Shown here one piece after another: positions 1-10,900 of a stretch of DNA of 64,000 nucleotides. The translations under genes and the position numbers were made by a program. Position 1 is the first letter of the stretch. The number at the start of each line of letters is the position of its first letter. Below the pieces are notes generated by a model. That model saw nothing but the letters and a program-made list of their open reading frames with translations, did not search any database and was not told where the DNA came from. Origin of the DNA: Avena insularis (Eukaryota; Streptophyta; Magnoliopsida; Poales; Poaceae); the NCBI GenBank assembly GCA_023614405.1, contig CM042685.1:236757661-236821660 (forward strand), written 5' to 3'.

Positions 1-2
1 AT

Positions 3-263
3 AATATGTCTATTATTCTTGGGAGACCTTTTCTTAATACTATAGGTGCTGTCATTAATTGTAATCAAGGAAAAGTAACATTCAATATTGATGACAAAGA
101 GCATACTGTTTATTTCCCCAGGAAGGTTGTTAAGAGCTGTTTCCTGAATTCCATTGAAAATATTGAGAGCATCAAGGTTGGAGAAATATATTGTCCCATT
201 CCACAAGAAAATTTTGAAACTATTATGATTGGGACCACTGCTATCAAGTATGAGGTAACATAA
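3..263 (+). pseudogene. C-terminal end of an Athila gag-protease ORF (partial)
   Basis: The frame is open from the window edge to a TAA at 261-263. The ILGRPFL motif near the start is typical of the flap and C-terminal half of plant Ty3/gypsy aspartic proteases, and is followed by the usual AVINCNQGKVTFNI-type strand. The catalytic DSG/DTG part would lie to the left, outside the window. In autonomous relatives a reverse transcriptase would follow in frame; here the frame simply ends and non-coding sequence follows. It is marked as a pseudogene because the visible piece is a fragment of a defective element. Whether the left part is intact cannot be seen. Confidence 0.7.
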
Positions 264-1099
264 TCACCTTATGGAATGCAAAGTTTTGTTTCATATAAGA
301 TTGTTTTGGTAACAAGACTTGATCAACCTTGTTAACAAAAGGATTTTTTATGAACAGAATAATGTTTTCACTGTGGTTGTACTTGCTTTCTTTTATTTTT
401 CTCCTTCCTAGTCTTTGCCTTTCTTTTGCTAGCTTTGGTTTTGCTTGTTTTTTGTTTTAGATCTTCTGTAGTTTGTCTTTTGGTTTGCTTTTGCTTCTTC
501 TGAAAAAACTGTTTCTACGAGAAAATCAATTTTCATACCTTGAAAATTGGCCAAAAATAAAGTTTCCCGAAAAATCCCAGAAAATTCAAAATAAATTTTT
601 CCTCGAAAAAAGGGACAGAGGGACACCTGAAGTGACCCAGGGGGCACCCTAGGCCACCACACCCATGGTAGGCGCGACCTACCTGTGGGTGGCGCCTAGG
701 TGGGGTATGGCCCACCTGGTCCCCTTCAAGGTGCCCCCTCACAACCATCTTCTTTCTCTCTCCCGAAAAACACCAGAAAACTTGCTCAAGCTCAAGTTCT
801 TGCTATTCTTGCTCACGATTTTCGATCTCCTTGCTCAGCCCATCTTTGCTGCTGATTTTTGGAGGGATTGCTCCTTGGTATGTGCCTCCTCCACTTGTCC
901 AATTAGATTTGTGATTGGTAGATTGTATCTTGAGTATTTTTCTGCTATAGGTGACAGGTTGTTTGAGCTTGCATGCTTGTTCTATGCCTAGAAACTTTAT
1001 TTTGATGCATGTGTAGTCCTCTAGAAAGTTCCTATAGTAGTTTCTCATCGTTTATCAACTTGGAAATCACTTTGTTTGATGTTTGTCTAAAAATTTCAG
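264..1099 (+). other. Untranslated spacer ending in a splice-acceptor-like site
   Basis: No coding frame is credible here. The stretch is T-rich up to about 540, then GC-rich with repeated GGCGCC-like motifs at 640-740, then pyrimidine-rich. It ends in TTTCAG at 1094-1099, eight bases before the ATG of the third ORF. Athila-type elements are thought to express the ORF downstream of pol from a spliced subgenomic RNA, and this looks like the matching intron end. The small frames at 429-991 overlap each other on both strands and show no family signature. Confidence 0.5.
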
Positions 1100-1107
1100 C
1101 AAGGAAG

Positions 1108-2020
1108 ATGAGTACCTATCCACTGAATCAATATGACTTGATGGTGTCTGAGCCAATGAAGGTTCATTGTGAGGAGGCAGTTTTTCCTTCCATATATCCA
1201 TGCCATGAATTTATGAGAACCGCGGGAATCTCCCAGGATTTCCAAACCTTGATTGCCAATGTAGGATTGGAACACTTTGTTGAAGGTGAACCATTTCAAT
1301 TTGTTAAGCTAACCATGGCTTTTGTGCAGGACTTCCGGTTCACTTGGTCTACATCTAATCCCATGGTCCATTACAAAATATATAATATACCTATTGACCT
1401 GCCTTTTGCTGATTTCTGTGTAGCAATTAGAGTACCTCAGTGGGGATCTTGTGAGAAGATCAAGGAAAGGACCCAGTCACTTATGGATCTATATGCTGAG
1501 ATTTCGACTTATCAAAGGAAAGTGGTAAAATTTGGAACATTCAGTTCCCCGCTATTAGATACTTTGCCTATTTCATTACCAACTGTGTTCTTGCTAGAAA
1601 GATTGCTAGAAAGTTGTCTTCTTTTGATCTAGCTTTTATCGCGGCTGCTCTGAATAGGAATAGATCTTATAGCCTGGGTGCTTTGATAGCTCAATGTCTC
1701 ACCACCAACCATGAGAAGGGTGGAATTTGTGGAGGTCTCATTGCTTCTAGGTTGCTAGCTTTCAATGGTTTAGAGCCTCACTATTCAGATTATCAGTTAC
1801 CCATAGAAATGCTGGATCTTGAATCCATGGTTTTGTGTCCCTGGGGGCCAATGTGAGAAGTTTACCGTATGAATTATCTTTTGCCCAGCAAGGTCGAAGA
1901 AAGAGTAGGACTGAGAAAATAGTTTATTTGCCTACACCTGCTTTTTTTAACTTTGATAACATGCAAGGATGGTCGCTTACGGAGGAGGAGGTTGACACAT
2001 ATGTTGCGGAGCTCTCCTAG
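1108..2020 (+). pseudogene. Athila-type third ORF (env-position protein), frameshifted
   Basis: The likely start is the ATG at 1108, just after a TTTCAG acceptor. The reading continues for about 140 codons in frame 1, shifts near 1530 to the frame that carries the LSSFDLAFIAAALNR segment (about 1614 on), and shifts again near 1840 to the frame ending with a TAG at 2018-2020. Each segment reads smoothly into the next, so these are two lesions in one ORF rather than three genes. The product is the protein of unknown function that sits in the env position of Athila-like grass elements. I see no signal peptide, no fusion peptide and no convincing transmembrane helix, so an envelope role is not supported. 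Sequence from 2021 to 2182 is further decayed element interior. Confidence 0.65.
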
Positions 2021-2182
2021 AAAGAGGAGAATGTTTAAGAGGATGCCGAAAACAATTCGGTCCAGCCCTCCAACTTGGGAGAGTTTTCATACCAGCAGCC
2101 CTCATTTGATTGGGGCGCGTCTTCTTCATCGCAAGCGCCTGACTATGATCATTCCTATGATGACCCACCAGCACAGAGTTAC

Positions 2183-4049
2183 TGTTGGAGATATGCCCTA
2201 GAGGCAATAATAAAAGTGGTTATTATTATATCTTTGTGTTTATGATAAATCTTTACATTCATGCTATAATGGTATTAACTAGAAACATTAATACTTGTGT
2301 GATTTGTAAACTAAATTAGAGTCCCTAGTAAAGCCTCTTTGTAATACTACCTTGTTGGTTAATAGATGATCGTGGTTTCCCGATCATGAACATTGAGATG
2401 TTATTAACAACAAGATCATATCATTAGGAGAATGGTGTGATGGACATACTCCTATAGATAAGCGTAGCATAAAGATCAAGTCATCTCAATAGTTCGTTTT
2501 CTATAAGCTTTCTGATACATAGTAACCTAATTCCTTCGACCATGAGATCATGCTAATCACCATCACCGGAAGGATGCTTTGATGACATCAAACACCACAC
2601 TGTAACTGGGTGGCTATAAAGGTGGCATTGAGTGTTCGGAAAGTATGTGTTGAGGCACATGGATCAAGAGTGGGATTTGTCCATCCATATGACGGATAGA
2701 TATACTCTGGGCCCTCTCGGTGGAATGTCATCCAATTAGCTTGCAAGCATGTGACTGGCTCACAAGGGATCACATATCATGGGAACGAGAAAAGAGTACT
2801 TATGGGTAATGAGGTTGAACTAGGTATGCAGAGATACCGACGATCAAACCTAGGATAAGTAAACTATCACGAGACAAAGGGAAATTGGTATCGTATGTAA
2901 GTGGTTCATTCGATCACAAAGTAATCGTAGAAATATGTGGGATCCATATGAATTTCCAGATTCCTCTATTGGTTATTGATCGGAGAAGTGTCTCGGTCAT
3001 GTACGCATACTTCACGAACCTTAGGGAGACACACTTAAGGATTCGATGTTGTTTAGTAGACATGGAATGTAAGTAGGGAGACCGAATGTTGTTCGGAGTC
3101 TCGGATGGGATCCGGGATATCACGAGGAGATCCGGAATGGTCCAGAGAATAAGATTCATATAAGTAAAGTCCAATTCTGGAGTTCGGGAATGTTTTCGAT
3201 GTTTCCATCGGAGAGGTTCTAGAAGGGTCTAGAAGGTTCACCGGACCGGAAGGTGAATGGTTCGTGAATGTGTCATGGTTAAGTGGAATGATTGGATCAT
3301 GTCCTAGGTCACTTGGTTGGTCATTGGCAAGAGAGGAATTAAGCTCCAAATTGCAAGTCAAAAGACAAGTTTGAAAAGTCAAACTGGAACAATGGTTTCC
3401 TAGTGGAAGAAGGAAAGAGTCCTTCTTTCCCTTCAACTTGGATATGGATTTGGGGAACGATTCAAACTACCCTCTCCCAAGCTTCCCTCCCTCTCATAAA
3501 TAGAGGGGAGGGGCTGCCCCAAGAGATCACAACCTGCCCTCCCCACCAAGTCGCCGCCTCCCCGCCAAGGCCGCCGCCACCGCCTTCTTGCCGCCCTAGC
3601 CGCTGCTGACTCCACCTCCTCCTCTCCGACCCTCTAAATCTAGATCGCCGAAAACCCTAGATCCACCATAACCTGCTCTGGCTTAGGCGAAGCCCTGCAG
3701 GATTTTCCCTCTACTTCCGACACCACAACGTCATGTTGCCAGAATTGCGAGGGGAGAACTACAACCTCCGCTGCCTGCTGGAACAAGGGAGAGGAAGGTA
3801 TTCATCGAAATTTAACGCAGTGACCGATCATGGAAGCGCCGCGAATGCAACGCCGGAAGGATCGTCTACATGATCTTAAGATCAACAAGTGTACGACTAC
3901 ATCATCCACGAGAATCTGCTCTCGTTAACCGCTTTGGAATCTTCGAGGGTGAGTACTCTAATCGAATCGTTGCTACAATCTAGTAGATAGATCTTGGCTT
4001 GTATGCGTGCATGCGGTAGAATTTTTTTTCCATGCTACGAACCCCTACA
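2183..4049 (+). repeat. 5' LTR of the Angela-type copia element
   Basis: 1,867 bp with TG...CA ends, matching 15371-17249 throughout by eye. Over the first 170 positions I count about six differences, so the insertion is not recent but is still easily aligned. The segment 3480-3660 holds a CT-rich promoter-like stretch with a TATA-like site, followed by a GC-rich untranslated leader. Confidence 0.93.
3496..3502 (+). promoter_or_regulatory. TATA-like box in the 5' LTR
   Basis: ATAAATA lies between a pyrimidine-rich tract and GAGGGGAGGGG. The same arrangement recurs in the 3' LTR at 16683-16689. Position within the LTR, about 550 bp before its end, suits the start of the R region. Inferred, not tested. 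Confidence 0.5.
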
Positions 4050-4050
4050 G

Positions 4051-4066
4051 TGGTATCAGAGCCATG
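4051..4066 (+). other. Primer-binding site, initiator tRNA-Met type
   Basis: TGGTATCAGAGCCATG begins one base after the 5' LTR. TGGTATCAGAGC is the classic plant copia primer-binding site, complementary to the 3' end of initiator methionine tRNA. Confidence 0.92.
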
Positions 4067-5259
4067 TCTATATGTAGATTTGTTGCATGAGTAGAACACA
4101 ATGGTCATTGTGGGCGATGGTGCTTTTATTATCAATTGCTTTTTTTGTACTTTGCATCTTGCGGTATGATGGGATGAAGCGGACCGGGCTAACCTTACAT
4201 GACATCGTTCATGAGACTTGCTCCACGCTTGACATGCAACTTGTATTGCATAAGTGGCTTTGCGAGTTCCTGTCTCTCCCATCATAGTATAGATTCAATT
4301 TACATGCAACTTATATTGCATAAGTGGCTTTGCATAGGTTCAAGCATCAACGTTGTGGTTCTTGTTCGTAAGTTAGAATGACACTTATTGAAAGCCCCAA
4401 ACCACGTAAAATATGCAAAGAAAATTAGAGGCGTCTAACTTTGTTTTGCGGGGGTGTGCTATGATGTGATATGGCCATGATTGTGATTATATATGATGTA
4501 TGCAATGTTCCTTATTGTAAGTCCGCAACCGGCAGGAGCCATATGGTTGTCTTTTAATTTCGTTAAGGCCTGCGTGTCTATTATTCAAAGTAGTTGTAAT
4601 AGTTGATGCTGGTGGATGACAACCATGGAGCAGCGCCATTGACCTTGACGCAATGCCGGTGATGATGGAGATCATGTTCGTGCTTGAAGATGGAGATCGG
4701 AAGCACAAGAAGAAAGGCCATATCATATCACATATTATGAATTGCATGTGATGTTAATCCTTTTATGCATCTTGTATTGCTTAGTTTGCGATGGTAGCAT
4801 TATAATATGATCCCTCTCACAAAATATCAAGTTATAAAGTGTTCATCCTTAGTAGGCACCGTTGCTAAAGCTCGTTGTTTCAAAGCACCACGTGATGATC
4901 GAGTGTGTTAGATTCTGCGAGTGTATACAACGGGAGCAAGCCAGATTTGCTCATGCGGAAGCTAAGGTTTGATCTTGATGAGCCTAGCATGTACAGACAT
5001 GGTCTCGGAACACGGATCACCGAAAGGTAAAGCATAAGTCATATAGTAGATATGATGAACATGTTGATTGTTCGCCATTGAAGCTACATCAACTCTCGTG
5101 ATGATCGGTTTTGATGTGGTGGATTTGGTTCGTGTGATCACTAAAACAATGTGAGGGATATTATTTTGAGTGGGAGTTCACCTAGATTAATTTAACTATT
5201 AATTAGAACTCAATTTTTCATAAACTTAGTCTAAACTATTGCAAATATGTTGTAGATCA
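4067..5259 (+). other. Untranslated leader of the copia element
   Basis: About 1.2 kb between primer-binding site and gag with no credible coding frame. It contains a short imperfect direct repeat (TGCAACTTGTATTGCATAAGTGGC at about 4230-4260, again with one change at about 4303-4331). Long leaders of this size are usual in the BARE/Angela group, where they carry packaging and dimerisation signals; none can be pinpointed here. Confidence 0.6.
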
Positions 5260-6054
5260 ATGGCGGCCCCTACCATCAATTTTAATGCGTTCCTAGAGAA
5301 AGAAAGTTGAAAAACAATTGAAGAAACTTCGCGGATTGGCTCCACAACTTGAGGATTGTCCTCAATGCTTGTAATTTGACCTATGTCTTTGGATGCACTG
5401 GTGACCCAATGCGGTGATGCTACCGATGAGGTGAAGAATGTTTTCCTCACTCGGAAGATTCAGTACTACACAGTTCAGTGTGCTATCTTGTATGGTTTGG
5501 AATTAGAGCTTCAGAAAAGGTTTGAGAACCATGACCCACATGATATTGTCCGTGAACTCAAAATGATTTTTGAGGCTCATGCGGCAGTTGAAAGTTATGA
5601 GGCTTCTGAAAAGTTCTTTAATTGCAAGATGGAAGAGGGCATCTCCGTTAGTGAGCACGTGCTTAAGATGTCTGGGCACGCAAGCAAGCTTCAAAGCTTG
5701 GGTATAGTGATTCCTAATGCTTTTGGGATTCACCGTGTCCTCCAATCACTATCACCAAGTTACAAGAACTTTGTGATGAACTAAGATATGCAAAACATGG
5801 ACAACTCGTTGCCTGAACTCTTCTCCATGTTAAAGTCTGTGGAAGTGGAGATCAAGAAAGAGCACCAAGTGTTAATGGTCAATAAGATCACCAAATTCAA
5901 GAAGCAAGGCAAGTCTAATAAAAAGGGAAACTTCAAGAAGGGCGGTAAGAAAGTTACCGCGTCGGCGAAGAAGACCAAGGCTGGGCCTAAGCCTAATACG
6001 GAGTGCTTTTACTGCAAGGGAGAAGGTCACTAGAAGCGGAATTGCCCTAAGTAC
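5260..6054 (+). pseudogene. Copia gag (capsid and nucleocapsid), broken
   Basis: Begins at ATG 5260. A stop follows after about 16 codons, and residues matching the family appear in another frame from about 5320 to 5395, so there is a pair of compensating frameshifts. From 5383 the frame carries the UBN2-like gag domain (ATDEVKNVFLTR, then YTVQCAILYGLE), is interrupted by TAA at 5782-5784, and continues through a lysine-rich segment to the zinc knuckle. The knuckle CFYCKGEGH...KRNC at about 6005-6045 has a TAG exactly where the conserved Trp is expected (6031-6033). The frame is the same as pol, as expected for a single gag-pol ORF. Not functional. Confidence 0.85.
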
Positions 6055-7954
6055 TTGGCAGATTTGAAGAACGGCAACATCAATAAGAAAGGTATATCCG
6101 ATATACATGTTATTGATGTGTATCTCACTAGTAGTCGTAATAGTGCCTGGGTATTTGATACTGGTTCAGTTGCTCAAATTTTTAACTCGAAACAGGTGCT
6201 GCAGAATAGACGGAAACTAGCGAAGAACAAGGTGACGATGCGCGTTGGAAATGGATCAAAGGTTGATGTGATCAAGTTCGGCACGCTACCTCTTCATCTA
6301 CCGTCGGGATTAGTTTTATACTTAAATAATTGTTATTTGTTGCCTGCGTTGAGCATGAACATTATATCTGGATCATGTTTATTGCGAGACGGTTACTTGT
6401 TTAAGTCCGAGAATAATGGTTATTCGATTTATATGAGTAATATGTTTTATGCACATGCACCTTTGATAGATGGTCTATTCTTGTTCAGTCTCGATTGTAG
6501 TAAAACACATATTAATAACATTGAAACTAAACGTTTGAAATTGAGCGATAACTCGACCTATATGTGGCACTGTCGTCTTTGTCACATTGGAGTGAAGCGT
6601 ATGAAGAAAATCCATTCCGATGGACTTATTGAATCACTTGATTTCGAATCACTTGAAAGATGCGAAACATGTCTGATGGGTAAAATGACTAAGACTCCAT
6701 TTTCTGGTATGATGGAGCGAGCTACAGACTTATTGAAAATCATACATACCGGTGTGTGTGGCCCAATGAGTGTAGCATCGTGCGGTGGTTATCGTTATGT
6801 TCTTACTTTCACGGATGACTTGAGTAGATATGGGTATATCTATTTCATGAAACATAAGTCCGAAACTTTTGAGAAGTTTAAGGAATTTCAAAGTGAAGTA
6901 GAGAATCAACCTAACAAGAAGATTAAGTTTCTACGATCTGATCGTGGAGGTGAATATCTAAGTTACGAGTTTGGCGAGCATTTGAAGAAATGCGGAATAC
7001 TTTCACAATTGACACCGCCGGGAACACCACAGCGTAATGGTGTGTCCGAACGTCGTAATCGAACTCTCTTAGATATGGTTCGTTCTATGATGTCACTTAC
7101 AGATTTACCGCTATCATTTTGGGGTTATGCATTAGAAACACCCGCATTCACTTTAAATAGGGCACCATCTAAATCCGTTGAAACGACACCGTATGAATTG
7201 TGGTTTGGGAAGAAACCTAAATTAACGTTCCTTAAAGTTTGGGGTTGCGAAGCTTATGTAAAGAAGTTACAGCCCGACAAGCTTGAACCCAAAGCGGAAA
7301 AATGCATTTTCATAGGATACCTGAAGGAAACTATTGGGTATACCTTCTATCATAGATCCGAGGGCAAAATCTCCGTTGCCAAGAATGGATCCTTTCTAGA
7401 GAAGGAGTTTCTCTCGAAAGAAGTGACTGGAAGGAAAGTAGAACTTGACGAGGTTGTTGAACCTTCTCTCGGACTTGAGAGTAGCGCATCACCAAAAGTA
7501 GTTCCTGTGGCGCCTACACCAATAAGAGAGGAAGCTAATGATGTTAATCATAAAACTTCGGTTGAAGTTACTACGAAACCTCGCAGGTCAACGATAACTC
7601 GTACCACTCCTGATTGGTATAATCTTGTCATGATGTCATGTTGGTGGACAACACCAATGACCCTGCGACATATGAGGAAGCGATGATGAGACCAGATTCC
7701 AATAAATGGCAAGAAGCCATGAAATCTAAAATTGGATCCATGTATGAAAACCAAGTATGGACTTTGCTGGACTCACCGGATGGCCGGAAGGCTGTCGAGA
7801 ACAAATGGATTTTCAAGAAGAAAACATATGTTGATGGTAATGTTACTGTCTATAAAGTTCGACTTGTCGCAAAAGGGTTTCGACAAATTCAAGGAGTTGA
7901 CTACGATGAGACTTTCTCACTGGTAGCGAAGCTAAAGTCTGTAAGGATTTTTTT
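6055..7954 (+). pseudogene. Copia pol, first part: protease, integrase, start of reverse transcriptase
   Basis: A 543-codon open frame runs to 7686. It carries the aspartic protease (WVFDTGS, with a degraded GCGSH segment), the zinc-binding GAG-pre-integrase domain (MWHCRLCH...C..C), and an integrase core with TFTDDLSRYG and LRSDRGGEY, the expected acidic residues, followed by the NGVSERRNRTLLDMVRSMM region containing the third acidic residue. Near 7630 there is a frameshift into the frame beginning about 7638, which carries the reverse transcriptase N-terminus (WIFKKK, VRLVAKGF, DYDETFS). That frame is cut at 7954 by the inserted solo LTR and resumes at 14053. Confidence 0.9.
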
Positions 7955-10900
7955 TGTAACATCCCAATTTCAGCAACCCTGATTAAAGTCCAAAAAGGCA
8001 AAAATCAGGGGGATCAAAAACTTTTTCTTGCATGTGTTCTTACCTGTTTGCTTGTGCTCAAGAAACTGTTGGTGTATTAGTTGTATACCCCTCATCTCAA
8101 CCCTAGTTTACAAAAAGCTATTTTACAAAAGAAATGTCTTGGCTCATCCTTCATATTCTCAAATGATTTGGCATTTCAAAATCCTGAGCCAAGATGACTT
8201 TGACACAACAAAATATTTTGCTAGTCTCTATTGCCAAAACTATGGAGACATATATATAATCTCCTTATGTTTTCAAGACAAAACCTTCAACTACCCTTAT
8301 CTCTAGGTTTTCCAAAAACCTTTATCAAAACCTTTTCATCTCCATCTTGGTAGAGATACCAAGATGGTACTTATCTACTTCAAAAACAAAACCCCTTTCC
8401 ACATACCCATCCTTACCTCAAGCTAGGCTTGAAGGTAACCCTAGTAGTAGTTAGATAAGTAATAAGATGAATTGCCTTGATCTACTGGTTGATGAATTGC
8501 CTTGATCTGCTGTCTGATGATTTGCCTTGATCTGTTGTTTGCCTTGTTTGCTTAGGAACTAGAATGAGCTAATCTAGTAGCTCATCCCTTAGGAACCAAC
8601 CCCTTGCTTGAGATCATCAGTCTCATAGCAAGCATCCAAATCTGAATCTATCCTGAGCCACTAAGGTGATCATCTCATCTCATGCTTATCTCTATCCCAG
8701 GATAATCTCTGGATGGTTTCCAACTCAGTAGAGACCCAATCTAAGCATGAATCTTGCCTAATCAATTAGTACCTCAACATCATATCCTTGATCATGAGAT
8801 TGGAACCTAGCATCATCTCCAAAGCTTCTACACTTGCACTCTAGTCTAAAAACCCTAAGTCTGCCAAAATGGCTAAGACTGGATTTCTTATCTAGATTCA
8901 ATCTTTGGAGCCCTACCTTTTCCAACCTATGTGCATTCTTGAGAATGTACTTGAACCATCTGGTAGCACATCAGTAGTACTACCAAATCCCACTCTTGCC
9001 CTTGGCTAATACAATTTAATTCTCACTCATCCATGATGGTTTTGTAGTCAAGATAATAATATTTTCTGCAAACCTTATCATCTTGCCTACTTTGGCAGAA
9101 GCTCACATCTATATGCTACCTCCCCTTGACCAACTCTTTGCTTGGTTATGACCTACTAATCATAGCCTATCAACTCCCACTTCACTTGATTCCATTTAAG
9201 CCTTGTGCTTCCTAAACCCACATGGTTTAGGAGACTACCTGATGTATCTGCTATGGCAGCCTTATTTTCAACAAAGTTTGCCATCTCTTATAGACCACCT
9301 CAAGTGCAACCAAGCCCAAATCTTGATTCCATGATCATATACATGACATGGTCTATCCATCCATATACCCCTTGTACCAAGGTGAGCTCCGAGCTCACTA
9401 ATCCAACCCTGTTTAGGTGGCATCAGAATAACCAAACCCTAGATCCTCCAAAAATCTAGTTTCCACCCTTTTCACCACTTTTCTTCAAAACCAAGGTTGA
9501 CCTTGATGCCTACATCAAGTTTACATCATATACCTTGGATATAAGAATCCCCTAAATAATTCTCCCAATTATTTGGATTATTAAACTATTTAATTTCATT
9601 TATCTACCAATTTCTCAAAATCCTTGTCTATAAAGGCAAGTTTGTTTTTCTCCAAAGCACCTTGCCAACTCAAGGCACATTTGATGCCTATCTATCAAAT
9701 TCCATCTTTCCAACTCAAAAATAATTTCTTTTGAGATTCTTTATTGTTTCTTTTTGCCCTTTTTCTTATATGGCAGAAACAAGAAATAATTCCCTAAAAT
9801 ACTTTTCCACCTAAATAAATCCCAATAAAATTCTCCAATGTGTGATATGGTATTTAGGACCATATCACATCAAAAACCAAGATTGACCAATGTCAAAATA
9901 TCATTTTTGCTTCCATAATCTACCTCGGCACTTTTTGAAGAAGTGCATTTAAATGGGATTATAATCTTCAGAAAAATCCCATTTAAATCTTGGAGAGATT
10001 ATTTGACCTCCTCTACCTACCAGTACCATTTCCACACTAGGTCGAATACAAATTTTTAGCTTTCTTCACAAGCCTCCATTTGATCAATTTTGGCAAACTA
10101 GTCCAATCTTGATTCAAACCAACTCCAAACACCACTAAACCTTGTCAAACACTCCACCTTAGCAGCACACACCCCTCTGGTTGACCAGCACTGTAGATTG
10201 CCCCCACCACCCCTCTTGTCCTTTGCGTTTGTTTATAAGAGAGACATAGGTCATGTCCAATCCCACCATCAAAGCTTGTGCAACAGCTGCCCCTCTCCCT
10301 CCCTGCCACAAATCAAACCATAAACCACCCAGACCCTCTCTCACGCCCACAACAACTACCCTCCCCTAGTTTTCCCCCTATCCTTGGCCACCATGAGCAA
10401 GGTCTACCATGGACCTCTCCTCTCGGGTTTATAAGTCTAGGAACCCTGGCACCTCTCCTCCCCTCCCCCATTTGCACCCACTCACCCCCAGAACACCACC
10501 TCCCTCTCCCCTGCTCTGTTCTGCTCGAGAGTGAAGGAGAGAGAAGCTTGGGCCCTCTTCCAACAATCGAGCAAGGCCCTCTCCCCCGAGCTCCCCTCCC
10601 TCTGCATGCTACATTTTCGGAGCCCCTCCCTCCTCTGCATCTAACCATGCCCTCCTTCACATGCAGGATAGTCTCTAGAGGCGGGAGCCACTCCTCAGCC
10701 AGCGACTCTGAACTCAGGCCCTGGCTCCACTCTCCCGCTAGCAGCCCCTCCACGCCCTCTGGAAATCGCCGCAGCTGCGTGAGCGGCTCCTCCGACATCC
10801 TCTAGGCGCACTACCCCTCTCTACCCCTAGTAAGCAGCTTCTCTTCCCCCCAGGGTCGCCGCCACCGCCAGGCCTTCTGACCCCTTCCTGCCTCCTCCCT

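Noticed and set aside
1108..2020. Envelope protein
   Set aside because: The position matches the env-like ORF of Athila elements, but no signal peptide, cleavage site or transmembrane helix is visible, so only a third ORF of unknown role is claimed.
8028..9459. Two plus-strand frames (92 and 84 codons) in the long LTR
   Set aside because: Short, isolated, no domain, in AT-rich non-coding LTR sequence.
10278..10805. 175-codon plus-strand open frame and a 161-codon minus frame in the same place
   Set aside because: Both come from a C-rich low-complexity stretch inside the long LTR, have Pro/Ser/Leu-rich composition and no domain; open on both strands only because AT-rich stops are missing.
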